Position numbers and translations under genes: made by a program
Shown: positions 16,886 through 25,631 of the stretch, piece after piece
How positions within the stretch are numbered: position 1 is the first letter of the stretch
Layout of the letters: each line of letters begins with the position of its first letter
Notes under the pieces: generated by a model
What the model was told of the DNA's origin: nothing
The model's database searches: none
The model's input: only the letters and a program-made list of their open reading frames with translations
Assembly (NCBI GenBank): GCA_013364255.1
Contig: CP054936.1
Span: 5,660,353 to 5,724,352 of the forward strand
DNA: 64,000 nucleotides
Origin: Streptomyces seoulensis
GTDB lineage: Bacteria > Actinomycetota > Actinomycetes > Streptomycetales > Streptomycetaceae
Reading direction: 5' to 3'

Positions 16886-18806
16886 CGATGGCCTCCTTGA
16901 GAGCCGTGGCGAGCTGTTCGGCCTTGAACGGCATCCCGTTGACCTGGTTGTAGGAGTGGGCGTCCACCAGGTACTTCGCCCGGACCAGGGTGGCGAGCTG
17001 CCCGAGGTTCATCTCGGGGATGACGACCTTGTCGTAGCGTTCGAGGACCGTGCCGAGGTTCTTCGGGAACGGGTTGAGGTGGCGCAGATGGGCCTGCGCG
17101 ATCGCCTCGCCGCCCGCCCGCAGCCGGCGCACCGCCGCCGTGATCGGCCCGTACGTCGATCCCCAGCCCAGCACCAGCGTGCGGGCGCCGTCCGGGTCGT
17201 CCACCTCGACGTCAGGGACCTCGATGCCGTCCACCTTGGCCTGACGGGTGCGGACCATGAAGTCGTGGTTGGCCGGGTCGTAGGAGATGTTGCCCGTGCC
17301 GTCCTGCTTCTCGATGCCGCCGATGCGGTGCTCCAGGCCCGGCGTGCCCGGCACCGCCCACGGGCGGGCCAGCGTCCTGGCGTCCCGCTTGTAGGGCCAG
17401 AACACCTCGGTGCCGTCGGCGAGGATGTGGTTGGGGCCGGCCGCGAACCGCACGGTCAGGTCGGGCAGTTCGGCCGGCTCCGGGATCCGCCAGGGCTCGG
17501 AGCCGTTGGCCAGGTAGCCGTCGGACAGCAGGAAGACCGGCGTGCGGTAGGTCAGCGCGATCCGGGCCGCCTCCAGGGCCGCGTCGAAGCAGTCGGCGGG
17601 GGTGCGCGGCGCGACCACCGGCACCGGCGCCTCGCCGTTGCGGCCGTACATCGCCTGGAGCAGGTCGGCCTGCTCGGTCTTGGTCGGCAGCCCGGTGGAG
17701 GGGCCGCCGCGCTGGATGTCGACGATCAGCAGCGGCAGTTCCAGCGACACGGCCAGGCCGATGGTCTCCGACTTCAGCGCCACGCCCGGGCCGCTCGTCG
17801 TCGTCACCGCCAGCGAACCGCCGAAGGCGGCCCCCAGCGCCGCGCCGATCCCGGCGATCTCGTCCTCGGCCTGGAAGGTGCGCACGCCGAAGTTCTTGTG
17901 CTTGGACAGCTCGTGCAGGATGTCCGAGGCCGGCGTGATCGGGTACGAGCCCAGGTACAGCGGCAGGTCCGCCTGCCGGGAGGCCGCCACCAGGCCGTAG
18001 GACAGGGCGAGGTTGCCGGAGATGTTGCGGTAGGTGCCGACCGGGAAGGCCTGCGCGGCCGGGGCCACCTCGTAGGAGACGGTGAAGTCCTCGGTCGTCT
18101 CGCCGAAGTTCCAGCCCGCCCGGAACGCGGCGATGTTCGCCGCCGCGATCTCCGGCTTCTTGGCGAACTTGCTCCTCAGGAACTTCTCGGTGCCCTCGGT
18201 CGGCCGGTGGTACATCCACGACAGCAGCCCCAGGGCGAACATGTTCTTGCTGCGCTCGGCCTCCTTGCGGGAGAGGTCGAACTCCTTGAGCGCCTCGACG
18301 GTCAGCGTGGTCAGCGGCACCGGGTGCAGCTGGTAGCCGTCCAGCGAGCCGTCCTCCAGCGGGGACGCCGCGTAGCCGACCTTCTGCATGGCGCGCTTGG
18401 TGAACTCGTCGGTGTTGACGATGATCTCCGCACCGCGCGGCAGGTCGCCGATGTTCGCCTTCAGGGCGGCCGGGTTCATCGCGACCAGCACGTTGGGCGC
18501 GTCGCCGGGGGTCAGGATGTCGTGGTCGGCGAAGTGCAGCTGGAAGGAGGAGACGCCCGGCAGGGTGCCGGCGGGGGCGCGGATCTCGGCCGGGAAGTTC
18601 GGCAGTGTCGACAGGTCGTTGCCGAAGGACGCCGTCTCCGAGGTGAACCGGTCGCCCGTGAGCTGCATGCCGTCACCCGAGTCACCCGCGAAGCGGATGA
18701 TCACCCGCTCCAGTCGGCGGACGTCCTTCGCTCCGGCCGCCCCGCGCTGCTCTCCTAGGACGGCTCCGTCGGCCTGCTCCGTTGGACTGCTGACCTGGCT
18801 GGTCAC
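16878..18806 (-). CDS. korA: 2-oxoglutarate:ferredoxin oxidoreductase, alpha subunit (gamma-alpha fusion)
   Basis: A 642-residue fusion. The N-terminal gamma-like domain has IIRFAGDSGDGMQLTGDRF and the C-terminal alpha domain has SYPITPASDILHELSKH and AEDEIAGIGAALGAAFGG. The length and order are typical of actinobacterial KorA. In actinobacteria this enzyme works alongside or instead of 2-oxoglutarate dehydrogenase and supplies low-potential electrons. The GTG at 18806 follows AAGGAGG at ideal spacing. It lies beside a two-component system and a NADH-module-free nuo operon, which suggests reduced ferredoxin could feed respiration (inference). Confidence 0.95.
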   Translation of the reverse strand: MTSQVSSPTEQADGAVLGEQRGAAGAKDVRRLERVIIRFAGDSGDGMQLTGDRFTSETASFGNDLSTLPNFPAEIRAPAGTLPGVSSFQLHFADHDILTPGDAPNVLVAMNPAALKANIGDLPRGAEIIVNTDEFTKRAMQKVGYAASPLEDGSLDGYQLHPVPLTTLTVEALKEFDLSRKEAERSKNMFALGLLSWMYHRPTEGTEKFLRSKFAKKPEIAAANIAAFRAGWNFGETTEDFTVSYEVAPAAQAFPVGTYRNISGNLALSYGLVAASRQADLPLYLGSYPITPASDILHELSKHKNFGVRTFQAEDEIAGIGAALGAAFGGSLAVTTTSGPGVALKSETIGLAVSLELPLLIVDIQRGGPSTGLPTKTEQADLLQAMYGRNGEAPVPVVAPRTPADCFDAALEAARIALTYRTPVFLLSDGYLANGSEPWRIPEPAELPDLTVRFAAGPNHILADGTEVFWPYKRDARTLARPWAVPGTPGLEHRIGGIEKQDGTGNISYDPANHDFMVRTRQAKVDGIEVPDVEVDDPDGARTLVLGWGSTYGPITAAVRRLRAGGEAIAQAHLRHLNPFPKNLGTVLERYDKVVIPEMNLGQLATLVRAKYLVDAHSYNQVNGMPFKAEQLATALKEAIDG

Positions 18807-18869
18807 TGAACTGGACCTCCTTCGAGGCGGCTGTGGAAGCGGCCTTCGCGAAGACCGTTCCCGGTGTCA

Positions 18870-18875
18870 ACCCTA
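18870..18875 (-). promoter_or_regulatory. Candidate -10 box for korAB
   Basis: TAGGGT on the minus strand fits TANNNT and would start the transcript about 57 bases before the korA GTG. No convincing -35 is seen. The palindrome CTTCGCGAAG (18844-18853) lies just downstream in the leader. Confidence 0.3.
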
Positions 18876-19042
18876 CGACCGTCTGTTGCGCCTTCCCGGC
18901 ACGGTTCGCATGCTGGACGCGCCCGCGGGGGCCGCCCCGATGCCCTGCCGTGTCACTCCGTGCCGGCCCGCCGGACCTCCTTCACCATGCTCCGTGCCCG
19001 CCCTCCCGCCGCGCTCGCGCACGGCTCGACACCACCCGTTAC

Positions 19043-19055
19043 TGACACAGTGTCA
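19043..19055. promoter_or_regulatory. Perfect 13-bp palindrome between korA and the response regulator
   Basis: TGACAC-A-GTGTCA, just past the end of the response regulator gene and about 240 bp upstream of korA. It looks like an operator for a dimeric regulator. No family is assigned. Confidence 0.35.
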
Positions 19056-19060
19056 ACCGG

Positions 19061-19720
19061 TCACGAGTTCAGATAGGTGAGGACGGCGAGAACACGCCGG
19101 TGATCCCCGTCACTCGGCGACAGGCCCAGTTTCAGGAAGATGTTGCTGACGTGCTTCTCCACCGCGCCGTCGCTCACCACCAGCTGCCGGGCGATCGCCG
19201 AGTTGGTCCGCCCCTCGGCCATCAGCCCGAGCACCTCGCGCTCGCGCGGCGTCAGATTGGCCAGCACGTCCTGCTTGCGGCTGCGTCCGAGCAGCTGGGC
19301 GACCACCTCCGGGTCCAGCGCGGTGCCGCCGCGGGCCACCCGGACCACCGCGTCCACGAACTCCCGCACCTCGGCGACCCGGTCCTTGAGCAGGTAGCCC
19401 ACCCCGCGGCTGGAGCCGGCCAGCAGCTCGGTGGCGTACCGCTCCTCGACGTACTGCGAGAGCACCAGCACGCCCAGCTCCGGGTGGGCCTTGCGCAGCC
19501 GCACCGCCGCCCGCACGCCCTCGTCGGTGTGCGTCGGCGGCATCCGCACGTCCGCGACGACGACGTCGGGCAGCTCGCCCGCGTCGTGCAGCTCGGTGAC
19601 GGTCTTGATCAGCGCCTCGGCGTCACCCACACCGGCCACGACATCATGCCCCCGGTCGGTCAGCAACCGGGTCAGCCCCTCCCTCAGCAGCACCGAGTCC
19701 TCGGCGATGACCACCCGCAC
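19061..19720 (-). CDS. NarL/LuxR-family response regulator
   Basis: A 219-residue two-component regulator. The receiver domain has the acidic pair in VVIAEDSVLL, the phospho-acceptor D57 in VVVADVRMPP and the lysine in YLLKDRV. The output domain has the LuxR helix-turn-helix NLTPREREVLGLMAEGRT with AIARQLVVSDGAVEKHVSNI. I chose the GTG at 19720 because GTGGAGGAC lies just before it; a GTG four codons earlier is possible. It is the only regulator beside two paralogous histidine kinases, so both may feed it. Likely targets are the flanking korAB and nuo operons (inference). Confidence 0.9.
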   Translation of the reverse strand: MRVVIAEDSVLLREGLTRLLTDRGHDVVAGVGDAEALIKTVTELHDAGELPDVVVADVRMPPTHTDEGVRAAVRLRKAHPELGVLVLSQYVEERYATELLAGSSRGVGYLLKDRVAEVREFVDAVVRVARGGTALDPEVVAQLLGRSRKQDVLANLTPREREVLGLMAEGRTNSAIARQLVVSDGAVEKHVSNIFLKLGLSPSDGDHRRVLAVLTYLNS

Positions 19721-20088
19721 CCTGTCCTCCACGATCTTCGGCCCCCCACAGCCTCGTACTGCCTCGTACAACTTCGTACAACCTCGTCCAGCCCTTTACC
19801 GGCCCGCACCGGCCCGTACCGCCCCGTACAGCCCGGGCGCACGGCCGTCCGCACGGACGGCGGCACAGGGTCCAGCATTCCAGCCTCCGGGCCGCGGCAC
19901 GCCCGGAGCAGGGAAGTCGAGGGCTTTGTCCGGGACGCGGGGCTCAACCTCTCGGGGGCTTGAGAGGGTCACGCCTCAGGGGCGCACCGGATCCGATCCG
20001 GTGCGCCCCGTGTCTTCGTCCCGCCGCCCGCGCCGCGTACCGCTCCCGCCGCCCGCGCCGCGTACCGCTTCCGGGAACCCGTAGGGGT
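19721..20088. other. Intergenic region between the response regulator and kinase 1
   Basis: About 370 bp without a gene. Near 19750-19785 it holds short direct repeats of CCTCGTAC(T/A) type (CTCGTACTG, CTCGTACAA, TTCGTACAA), read as TTGTACGAG on the coding strand. Near 19800-19830 are CCGGCCCGTAC-like repeats. These could be operator repeats for the regulator gene. The strong kinase terminator lies at its right end. Confidence 0.5.
19979..20009 (-). terminator. Terminator downstream of histidine kinase 1
   Basis: Perfect 14-bp arms GGGGCGCACCGGAT and ATCCGGTGCGCCCC around a 3-base loop, 80 bp past the kinase stop on the minus strand. It should separate the kinase and regulator transcripts. 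Confidence 0.75.
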
Positions 20089-21504
20089 TCAGCGCCGCCA
20101 GGGCAGCTCCGCCGTCACCCGGGTGGGGCCGCCGGCCGGCGAGTCCACCAGCAGGATCCCGTCCACCGCGTCCAGCCGCTCGGCCAGCCCCGCGAGCCCC
20201 GACCCGGCGGCGGCGTCCGCGCCCCCGATCCCGTCGTCGGCGACCTGGAGCATCAGCCGGTCCTCGGAGCGCCACACGTCCACCGTCGCGGACCGGGCCC
20301 CGCTGTGCTTGCTGATGTTCTGCAACAGCTCGGAGACCGTGAAGTACGCGATGCCCTCGATCGCCGGAGCCGGCCGCTGGGCGAGATCCACCTCCACCCG
20401 CACCGGCACCGTGCACCGCGAGGCCACCGCCGACAGCGCCGCGTCCAGACCGCGGTCGGTCAGCACCGCCGGGTGGATCCCGCGGGCCAGGTCGCGCAGC
20501 TCCTGGAGCGCCGTCTTCACCTCGCCGTGCGCCTCGTCCACCATCCGCGCCGCCGCCCGCGGGTCCTCGGCCAGCTTCTCCTTCGCCAGCCCGAGATCCA
20601 TCGCCAGCGCCACCAGCCGCGCCTGCGCGCCGTCGTGCAGGTCCCGTTCGATGCGCCGCAGATCGGCCGCGGCCGTGTCCACCACGACCCCCCGGTCCGA
20701 CTCCAGCTCCACCACCCGCGCCGACAGCCGCGACGGCCCCAGCAGCCCGTACACCAGCACCCGGTCCACCGTCGTCAGCGCCCGCACGATCCACGGCGTG
20801 GCCAGCGTCAGCAGCAGCCCCACCAGCGCGGTCATCGTGATCTCGAACGGGTTGTCGAGGTAGACGCTGTGGTGGGCGTCGCCGTAGAGCTGGATGCCGC
20901 CGCGCCCGGCCCACGTCGGGAAGACCCAGAACCACAGCGGGTACGTCAGGAACGACCACCCCACCGTCCAGAAGACCACGGCGACCACGAAGGAGAACAC
21001 CGCCCACGGGAACTGCACCAGCGCGTAGAGCACGGCCCGCCAGGACGCGCCGCTCCTGAGCACCGCCCCCGTCCAGGTCAGGACGCCCCCGCCGGTCGTC
21101 CGCAGCGGCTCCGGCTCCCGCACGTCCAGGCCCAGCAGCCCGCGCGCCCGCGCCCGCTCCAGCGAGCCGAAGAGCCGGCAGCCGGCCAGCGCCGCCGCCA
21201 GGACCGGGATGCCGAGGAACGTCACCAGCAGGCCGGCGCCCAGCGACACCATGGTGACGGCGTAGGTGAACAGCATGATGCCGATCGGCAGGCTCAGCAG
21301 CACATAGCCCAGCTCCCGCCAGCTGCGCGCCTCGACCGGCGCCCGCAGGCCCGCGGGCAGCAGATGCCGGCGCCGGTCGTCGCCCCGCTGGTCGCCCCGG
21401 TCGTCGCCCCGGCCGTGGAGGCCGGGCCCGCCGAAGGGCTCGTACCCGGACCCGGGTCCGTGCCCCTCTCCCTGCCCGAACTGCGTTCCGTACTGGGTGG
21501 CCAT
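20089..21504 (-). CDS. Sensor histidine kinase (HisKA_3 / NarX-like), paralogue 1
   Basis: A 471-residue membrane kinase. A Gly/Asp-rich cytoplasmic tail (1-50) is followed by hydrophobic segments at about 66-107, 158-195 and 222-240. The DHp motif is RRIERDLHDGAQARL with phospho-accepting H290, and the ATPase domain has the N-box FTVSELLQNISKHS and G-box VADDGIGG. There is no PAS or GAF domain, so sensing is probably by the membrane segments. Its catalytic core is closely related to the kinase encoded just upstream, so the two look like a tandem duplication. The ATG at 21504 lacks a close Shine-Dalgarno; GAGGGGAAC is about 15 bases away. Confidence 0.9.
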   Translation of the reverse strand: MATQYGTQFGQGEGHGPGSGYEPFGGPGLHGRGDDRGDQRGDDRRRHLLPAGLRAPVEARSWRELGYVLLSLPIGIMLFTYAVTMVSLGAGLLVTFLGIPVLAAALAGCRLFGSLERARARGLLGLDVREPEPLRTTGGGVLTWTGAVLRSGASWRAVLYALVQFPWAVFSFVVAVVFWTVGWSFLTYPLWFWVFPTWAGRGGIQLYGDAHHSVYLDNPFEITMTALVGLLLTLATPWIVRALTTVDRVLVYGLLGPSRLSARVVELESDRGVVVDTAAADLRRIERDLHDGAQARLVALAMDLGLAKEKLAEDPRAAARMVDEAHGEVKTALQELRDLARGIHPAVLTDRGLDAALSAVASRCTVPVRVEVDLAQRPAPAIEGIAYFTVSELLQNISKHSGARSATVDVWRSEDRLMLQVADDGIGGADAAAGSGLAGLAERLDAVDGILLVDSPAGGPTRVTAELPWRR

Positions 21505-21525
21505 CGACGTCGTCCGTTCCCCTCA

Positions 21526-21633
21526 TGAGCCGCGTGTGCCGCGTGAGCCGTATGTGTCGTGTGAGCCGCGTGCGCCTGGTGTGCCGCGTGCGCCTGGTGT
21601 GCTGCGTGCGCCTGGTGTGCCGCGTGCGTGGTG
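21526..21633. repeat. 9-bp tandem repeat array (about 12 units) between the two kinase genes
   Basis: Twelve consecutive 9-bp units of the type TGAGCCGCG / TGTGCCGCG / TGCGCCTGG. The second half forms a stricter 18-bp period (GTGCGCCTGGT at 21570, 21588 and 21606). It lies immediately upstream of the kinase 1 start codon on that gene's side. Confidence 0.85.
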
Positions 21634-21729
21634 CGTCGCGGCGGTGGTCGTCCCGCTCTACCTCCAGCCTCCTCGGCCGCAGGTCGCGGGGCCATGGAGC
21701 GCGTCGGCGTCTTGGCCGGGGGGTTTTCC

Positions 21730-23001
21730 CTACCCCCTGCGGGCGGAGCCCGGCTCGGCGCCGGGGCCGGCCGAGCGGTCCCGCCACGGCAGCTCCGCCG
21801 TGACGGCGGTCGGACCGCCCTCGGGCGAGTCGACGAGGAACAGCCCGTCGACCGCGCCCAGCCGCTCCGCGAGACCCCGCATGCCCGACCCGCCGTCCAG
21901 CCGCGCACCGCCCTGGCCGTCGTCCCGCACCTGGACCAGCAGCCGGTCGCCCGACCGCCACACCTCCACCGACGCCGACTTCGCCCCGCTGTGCTTGCTG
22001 ACGTTCTGCAACAGCTCGGAGACCGTGAAGTAGGCGATGCCCTCGATGGCCTCGGCCGGGCGTTCGGACAGGTCCGCCGTCACCTTCACCGGCACCGTGC
22101 AGCGCGAGGCCACCGACGACAGGGCGGCGTCCAGACCGCGGTCGGTCAGCACCGCCGGGTGGATCCCGCGGGCCAGGTCGCGCAGCTCCTGGAGGGCCAG
22201 CTTCACCTCGCCGTGCGCCTCGGCGACCATCGCGGCCACCAGCTCGTCGGACTGCCCCTCCAGCAGCTTCTCCTTGGCCAGCCCCAGCCCCATGGCCAGA
22301 TTGACCAGCCGGGCCTGCGCGCCGTCGTGCAGGTCCCGCTCGATGCGCCGCAGGTCGGCGGCGGCCGTGTCCACCACCACCCCGCGGTCCGACTCCAGCT
22401 CCGCGATCCGCCGCTCCAGCTCGTCGGAGGGCGACAGCAGGGCGCGCACCATCGCCCGGTCCACGTTCGTCAGCCCGCGCGCGATGAAGGGCAGCACCGG
22501 CCACAGCACGAACAGGGACGTCAGGGTGACGCAGAAGGTGAGGATGCCCCAGGGCAGCCGGATGAAGTCGTACAGGACCGTGCGCCAGCCCACCGGGTCC
22601 TTCAGCATCAGCCACAGCCGGTTGAGCCGGCCCTGCGTACGGGCCGGCGGCAGCCGGCTCGGCTCCTCGATCCGCAGCCCGAGCAGCTTGCGCGCCCGCG
22701 CCCGCTCCATCCGGCCCAGCTGCCGCGCCCCCGCGAGCCCGGTCGCCAGCAGCGGGAAACCGATCACGGTCACGGTCAGCAGACCGCCGGTGAACAGCAC
22801 GCACATCACGTACAGGAAGCCGAACAGCGACACCGGCAGGTTCGCCAGGAGATGCGTGATCTCCTTCCAGGTGGGCAGGTCGTAGGCGAAGCGGACCGGC
22901 GGCAGCCGGTCCTGGCCCTGGTCCCGGTCGGGCCGGCCCAGGCCCCGGGCCCCTGCGCCGGACGCCGCCGGGCCGGCGGCGGAGGAGATAGGTGCGGTCA
23001 T
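21730..23001 (-). CDS. Sensor histidine kinase (HisKA_3 / NarX-like), paralogue 2
   Basis: A 423-residue paralogue of the neighbouring kinase. Hydrophobic segments lie at about 55-90 and 148-175. The DHp motif ADLRRIERDLHDGAQARL places H225, the N-box is FTVSELLQNVSKHS and the G-box is VRDDGQGG. The shared stretch from ESDRGVVVDTAAAD to the end is nearly identical in order, while the membrane parts differ, which suggests different signals. The ATG at 23001 starts a typical N-terminus; a longer reading adds an unsupported basic tail. It is divergent from nuoA, 214 bp away. Confidence 0.9.
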   Translation of the reverse strand: MTAPISSAAGPAASGAGARGLGRPDRDQGQDRLPPVRFAYDLPTWKEITHLLANLPVSLFGFLYVMCVLFTGGLLTVTVIGFPLLATGLAGARQLGRMERARARKLLGLRIEEPSRLPPARTQGRLNRLWLMLKDPVGWRTVLYDFIRLPWGILTFCVTLTSLFVLWPVLPFIARGLTNVDRAMVRALLSPSDELERRIAELESDRGVVVDTAAADLRRIERDLHDGAQARLVNLAMGLGLAKEKLLEGQSDELVAAMVAEAHGEVKLALQELRDLARGIHPAVLTDRGLDAALSSVASRCTVPVKVTADLSERPAEAIEGIAYFTVSELLQNVSKHSGAKSASVEVWRSGDRLLVQVRDDGQGGARLDGGSGMRGLAERLGAVDGLFLVDSPEGGPTAVTAELPWRDRSAGPGAEPGSARRG

Positions 23002-23102
23002 ACGGGCCAGCGTGCCGCGCGGCGCGCCCGCGCGCCATGAGGTCGGCCGCCCTGGTCCGGCGGGGGATAACCCCACCCCGCGTCCCACCCTGTGACGGGC
23101 TG

Positions 23103-23131
23103 CTTACCCGCTCTTTATCAGGGCCTAGACT
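23103..23131 (+). promoter_or_regulatory. Candidate promoter of the second nuo operon
   Basis: CTTACC (23103-23108) and TAGACT (23126-23131) are 17 bases apart, giving a start near 23138 and a leader of about 78 bases. The leader contains ATCACGGACATCACAGACAT, a short direct repeat. The -35 match is weak. Confidence 0.4.
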
Positions 23132-23215
23132 CCCGTGCGTACGGATCACGGAACGCGCGACATGCACATCACGGACATCACAGACATCACGAGGCCAGGG
23201 AGCGAGGGACTGACG

Positions 23216-23632
23216 GTGCCTGAGACGATGCCGGAGACGGTGCGGGGGTCGACCGTCGTCGCGGCGGACTACTTCCACTCCTACTCGGTCGCCGGGCTGC
23301 TCGCCGTCGTCGGTGTGCTGTTCGTCGCCGTGGCGTTCGGCGCGGGGCGGCTGCTGCGGCCGGTGGTGCCCACGCCCGAGAAGCTCCTGACCTACGAGTG
23401 CGGCGTCGACCCGGTGGGCGAGGGCTGGGCCCACACCCAGGTCCGCTACTACGTCTACGCGTTCCTGTACGTGATCTTCGCCGTCGACTCGATCTTCCTG
23501 TTCCCCTGGGCGACGGTCTTCGCCGACCCCGGCTACGGCGCGGCGACGCTCGTGGAGATGTTCGTCTTCCTGGGCTTTCTGACCGTGGGCCTGCTGTACG
23601 CATACAAGAAGGGCGTCCTGGCATGGACGTGA
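23216..23632 (+). CDS. nuoA: Complex I-like subunit NuoA (second cluster)
   Basis: A 138-residue membrane subunit with three helices. [15 protein letters not shown] is the conserved loop with the cysteine of NuoA, and [19 protein letters not shown] is helix 2. Normal NuoA has a D-V-E-type acidic pair here (FDVEALFLF in E. coli), whereas this protein has A-V-D, so one acid is lost and Glu is Asp. I chose the GTG at 23216 with GAGGGA upstream; ATG codons at 23162 and 23228 are alternatives. First gene of the ten-gene operon; its stop overlaps nuoB. Confidence 0.92.
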   Translation: MPETMPETVRGSTVVAADYFHSYSVAGLLAVVGVLFVAVAFGAGRLLRPVVPTPEKLLTYECGVDPVGEGWAHTQVRYYVYAFLYVIFAVDSIFLFPWATVFADPGYGAATLVEMFVFLGFLTVGLLYAYKKGVLAWT

Positions 23633-24303
23633 ACCCCGCGGACGCGAACCGTACGGACGCGAACCCCACGGACGCGAACCCCATGGACGCGAACCGGACG
23701 GAGCCCGTCGCGCTGCCCGAGCCGAAGCGGCTGGGCGTGCTCTCCCGGCTGGCCCCCGAGCCGATGAAGGTCGTCCTGAACTGGGGCCGCCGCTACTCGC
23801 TCTGGGTCTTCAACTTCGGCCTCGCCTGCTGCGCGATCGAGTTCATCGCCGCGTCGATGGCCCGCCACGACTTCATCCGCCTGGGCGTAATCCCGTTCGC
23901 GCCCGGCCCGCGCCAGGCCGACCTGATGGTGGTCTCCGGCACGGTCACGGACAAGATGGCCCCGGCGGTCAAACGCCTGTACGAACAGATGCCCGAGCCG
24001 AAGTACGTCATCTCCTTCGGCGCCTGCTCCAACTGCGGCGGCCCCTACTGGGACTCGTACTCCGTCACCAAGGGCGTCGACCAGATCATCCCGGTGGACG
24101 TCTACGTCCCCGGCTGCCCGCCCCGCCCGGAGGCGTTGCTCCAGGGCATCCTGAAGCTCCAGGAGAAGATCGCCCGCGAGTCGCTGGGGGAGCGGTACGG
24201 GACCGGCACGACGCGTCCCTCCACGGCGGCGCTGCAGAGCGGACTGGTCGAGCCGCCGGCCGCTGGGACCCCCGGCGGCGGGGCCGAAGGGGACGCGCGA
24301 TGA
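23623..24303 (+). CDS. nuoB: Complex I-like subunit NuoB (second cluster), carries cluster N2
   Basis: A 226-residue peripheral subunit. The four ligands of the terminal [4Fe-4S] cluster N2 are present: C69 and C70 in [10 protein letters not shown]135 in FGACSNCGG and C165 in [19 protein letters not shown] and PRQADLMVV are typical. The N-terminus is odd: residues 2-26 are five DANxT-like pentapeptides encoded by a 15-bp tandem repeat. The C-terminus has an extra Gly/Ala-rich tail. The ATG at 23623 overlaps the nuoA stop and its own stop overlaps nuoC by four bases, so translation is coupled. It normally contacts NuoD, which this operon lacks. Confidence 0.95.
   Translation: MDVNPADANRTDANPTDANPMDANRTEPVALPEPKRLGVLSRLAPEPMKVVLNWGRRYSLWVFNFGLACCAIEFIAASMARHDFIRLGVIPFAPGPRQADLMVVSGTVTDKMAPAVKRLYEQMPEPKYVISFGACSNCGGPYWDSYSVTKGVDQIIPVDVYVPGCPPRPEALLQGILKLQEKIARESLGERYGTGTTRPSTAALQSGLVEPPAAGTPGGGAEGDAR
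23626..23700. repeat. 15-bp tandem repeat inside nuoB (five units)
   Basis: Five units of the type GACGCGAACCCCACG, exactly 75 bp in frame, encoding [25 protein letters not shown]. Likely variable in copy number between strains. Confidence 0.9.
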
Positions 24304-25631
24304 CCGGTGTCGGCTGGCTGCCCGCGCCCACCGAGGAACTGTTCGGCGCGGCGGCCACGGCGGAGGAGTCCTACGAGGTCCTGACGGTCGACGTACCGCC
24401 GGAGGCGTGGCTGTCCGCGCTGCTGACCGCCCGCGACGAGCTGGGCTGCACCTACTTCGACTGGCTGAGCGCGGTCGACGAGCCCGGCACGGGCTTCCGC
24501 GTCTCGGCCCACGTCGTCGCCCTCGCCCCGGTGCGGCGGCTGCTGGTGCGCACCACGGTCCCGCACGACGCGCCCGTCCTGCCCACCGCGGTGGAGGTGT
24601 ACGCGGGCGCCGGCTGGCACGAGCGCGAGACCCACGAGATGTTCGGCGTCGGCTTCACCGACCACCCGGGGCTCGACCACCTGCTCCTCCCGGAGAACTT
24701 CGAGGGCCACCCCCTGCGCAAGGACTTCGTCCTGGCCGCCCGGGTCGCCAAGGCGTGGCCGGGCGCGAAGGAGCCGGGCGAGTCCGAGCACGGCGGGCCC
24801 AAGCGCCGCCAGATGCTGCCGCCGGGCGTGCCCGACCCCAACGAGTGGGGCCCCATGAAGGGCCGGATCCCGGCCGCCCCGGCCCGCCCGGCCCGCGCCG
24901 CCGCCGACCGTCCGGCCCGCGCCGCCGCCGACCGTCCGGTACGCCGCACCCGTACGGCGGCCGAGGGCTCCGCGGGCCAGGCCCCGGCAGCCGGCGCCGC
25001 CGCGGCGACGGAGGGCGCGGCCGGACCGGAAGGCGCGGCGGGGCCGGGAGGCGCGGCCGGGACACCGGGCGCGCCGAGCGCCCCGGCACCCGGCGAGGCG
25101 CCCGCCACGAGCGGCACGCCCGGCGCGCCCGGAACACCCGGCGCGCCCGCGAGTCGGCCGCGTCGCACGCGGAGCGCGAGCCAGGGTTCCGCGAGCCAGA
25201 CGGCCCCCCGCCCCGAGGACACGGGAACGGAGAGCCCGGCGGCGCCGGTCGCCCCGCCCCCCGGAGAGGCGACCGGCGGCGCACGGCCGACCGGCCCCCG
25301 CCGCGCACGCAGCGCGTCCGGCGGCTCGGCCTCCCAGCGGACCGCCCCGGACAACGCCCCGGAGCGCAAACCGCCCGCGCCCCCGCGCAGCGCGGACGCC
25401 CCCTGGCACCACGCCCGCCCGGCCTTCGACGAAACCGAACCCGAAGCCGAACCCGAAGCCGCACCTGAACCCGAGCCCGTACCGGCCCCCGGACCCCCCA
25501 AGGCCGCCGACGAAAAACCGGCAGCCTCCGAGAACCCCGAGGCCGCCCCCGACAACCGCAACAACCCCAACGACCCCAACAGCCCTGACAACCCCCACAA
25601 CCCCGACGACCCCGAGGGAGGCACGCGGTGA
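24300..25631 (+). CDS. nuoC: Complex I-like subunit NuoC with a very long disordered tail (second cluster)
   Basis: A 443-residue protein. Residues 1-170 are a normal NuoC (30-kDa subunit) domain with [25 protein letters not shown] and GHPLRKDF. The remaining roughly 265 residues are low complexity: Ala/Arg-rich ([16 protein letters not shown]), collagen-like Gly-Ala-Pro runs ([13 protein letters not shown]), two RSAS(Q/G)GSAS motifs, Glu-Pro repeats ([16 protein letters not shown]) and an Asn/Pro/Asp-rich end. Standard NuoC proteins are about 180-250 residues. The tail keeps an open frame with host-like codons, so it is probably translated. The next gene is nuoH, where nuoD-E-F-G would normally lie. 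Confidence 0.92.
   Translation: MTGVGWLPAPTEELFGAAATAEESYEVLTVDVPPEAWLSALLTARDELGCTYFDWLSAVDEPGTGFRVSAHVVALAPVRRLLVRTTVPHDAPVLPTAVEVYAGAGWHERETHEMFGVGFTDHPGLDHLLLPENFEGHPLRKDFVLAARVAKAWPGAKEPGESEHGGPKRRQMLPPGVPDPNEWGPMKGRIPAAPARPARAAADRPARAAADRPVRRTRTAAEGSAGQAPAAGAAAATEGAAGPEGAAGPGGAAGTPGAPSAPAPGEAPATSGTPGAPGTPGAPASRPRRTRSASQGSASQTAPRPEDTGTESPAAPVAPPPGEATGGARPTGPRRARSASGGSASQRTAPDNAPERKPPAPPRSADAPWHHARPAFDETEPEAEPEAAPEPEPVPAPGPPKAADEKPAASENPEAAPDNRNNPNDPNSPDNPHNPDDPEGGTR

Noticed and set aside
19976-23434. A 1152-codon minus-strand frame across both kinase genes
   Set aside because: It runs out of frame with the two clear kinases and is Arg/Gly/Ala-rich with no domain.
23398-23622. A longer NuoB start upstream inside nuoA
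   Set aside because: The upstream frame is Arg/Gly-rich and overlaps nuoA throughout; the ATG at 23623 is coupled to the nuoA stop.
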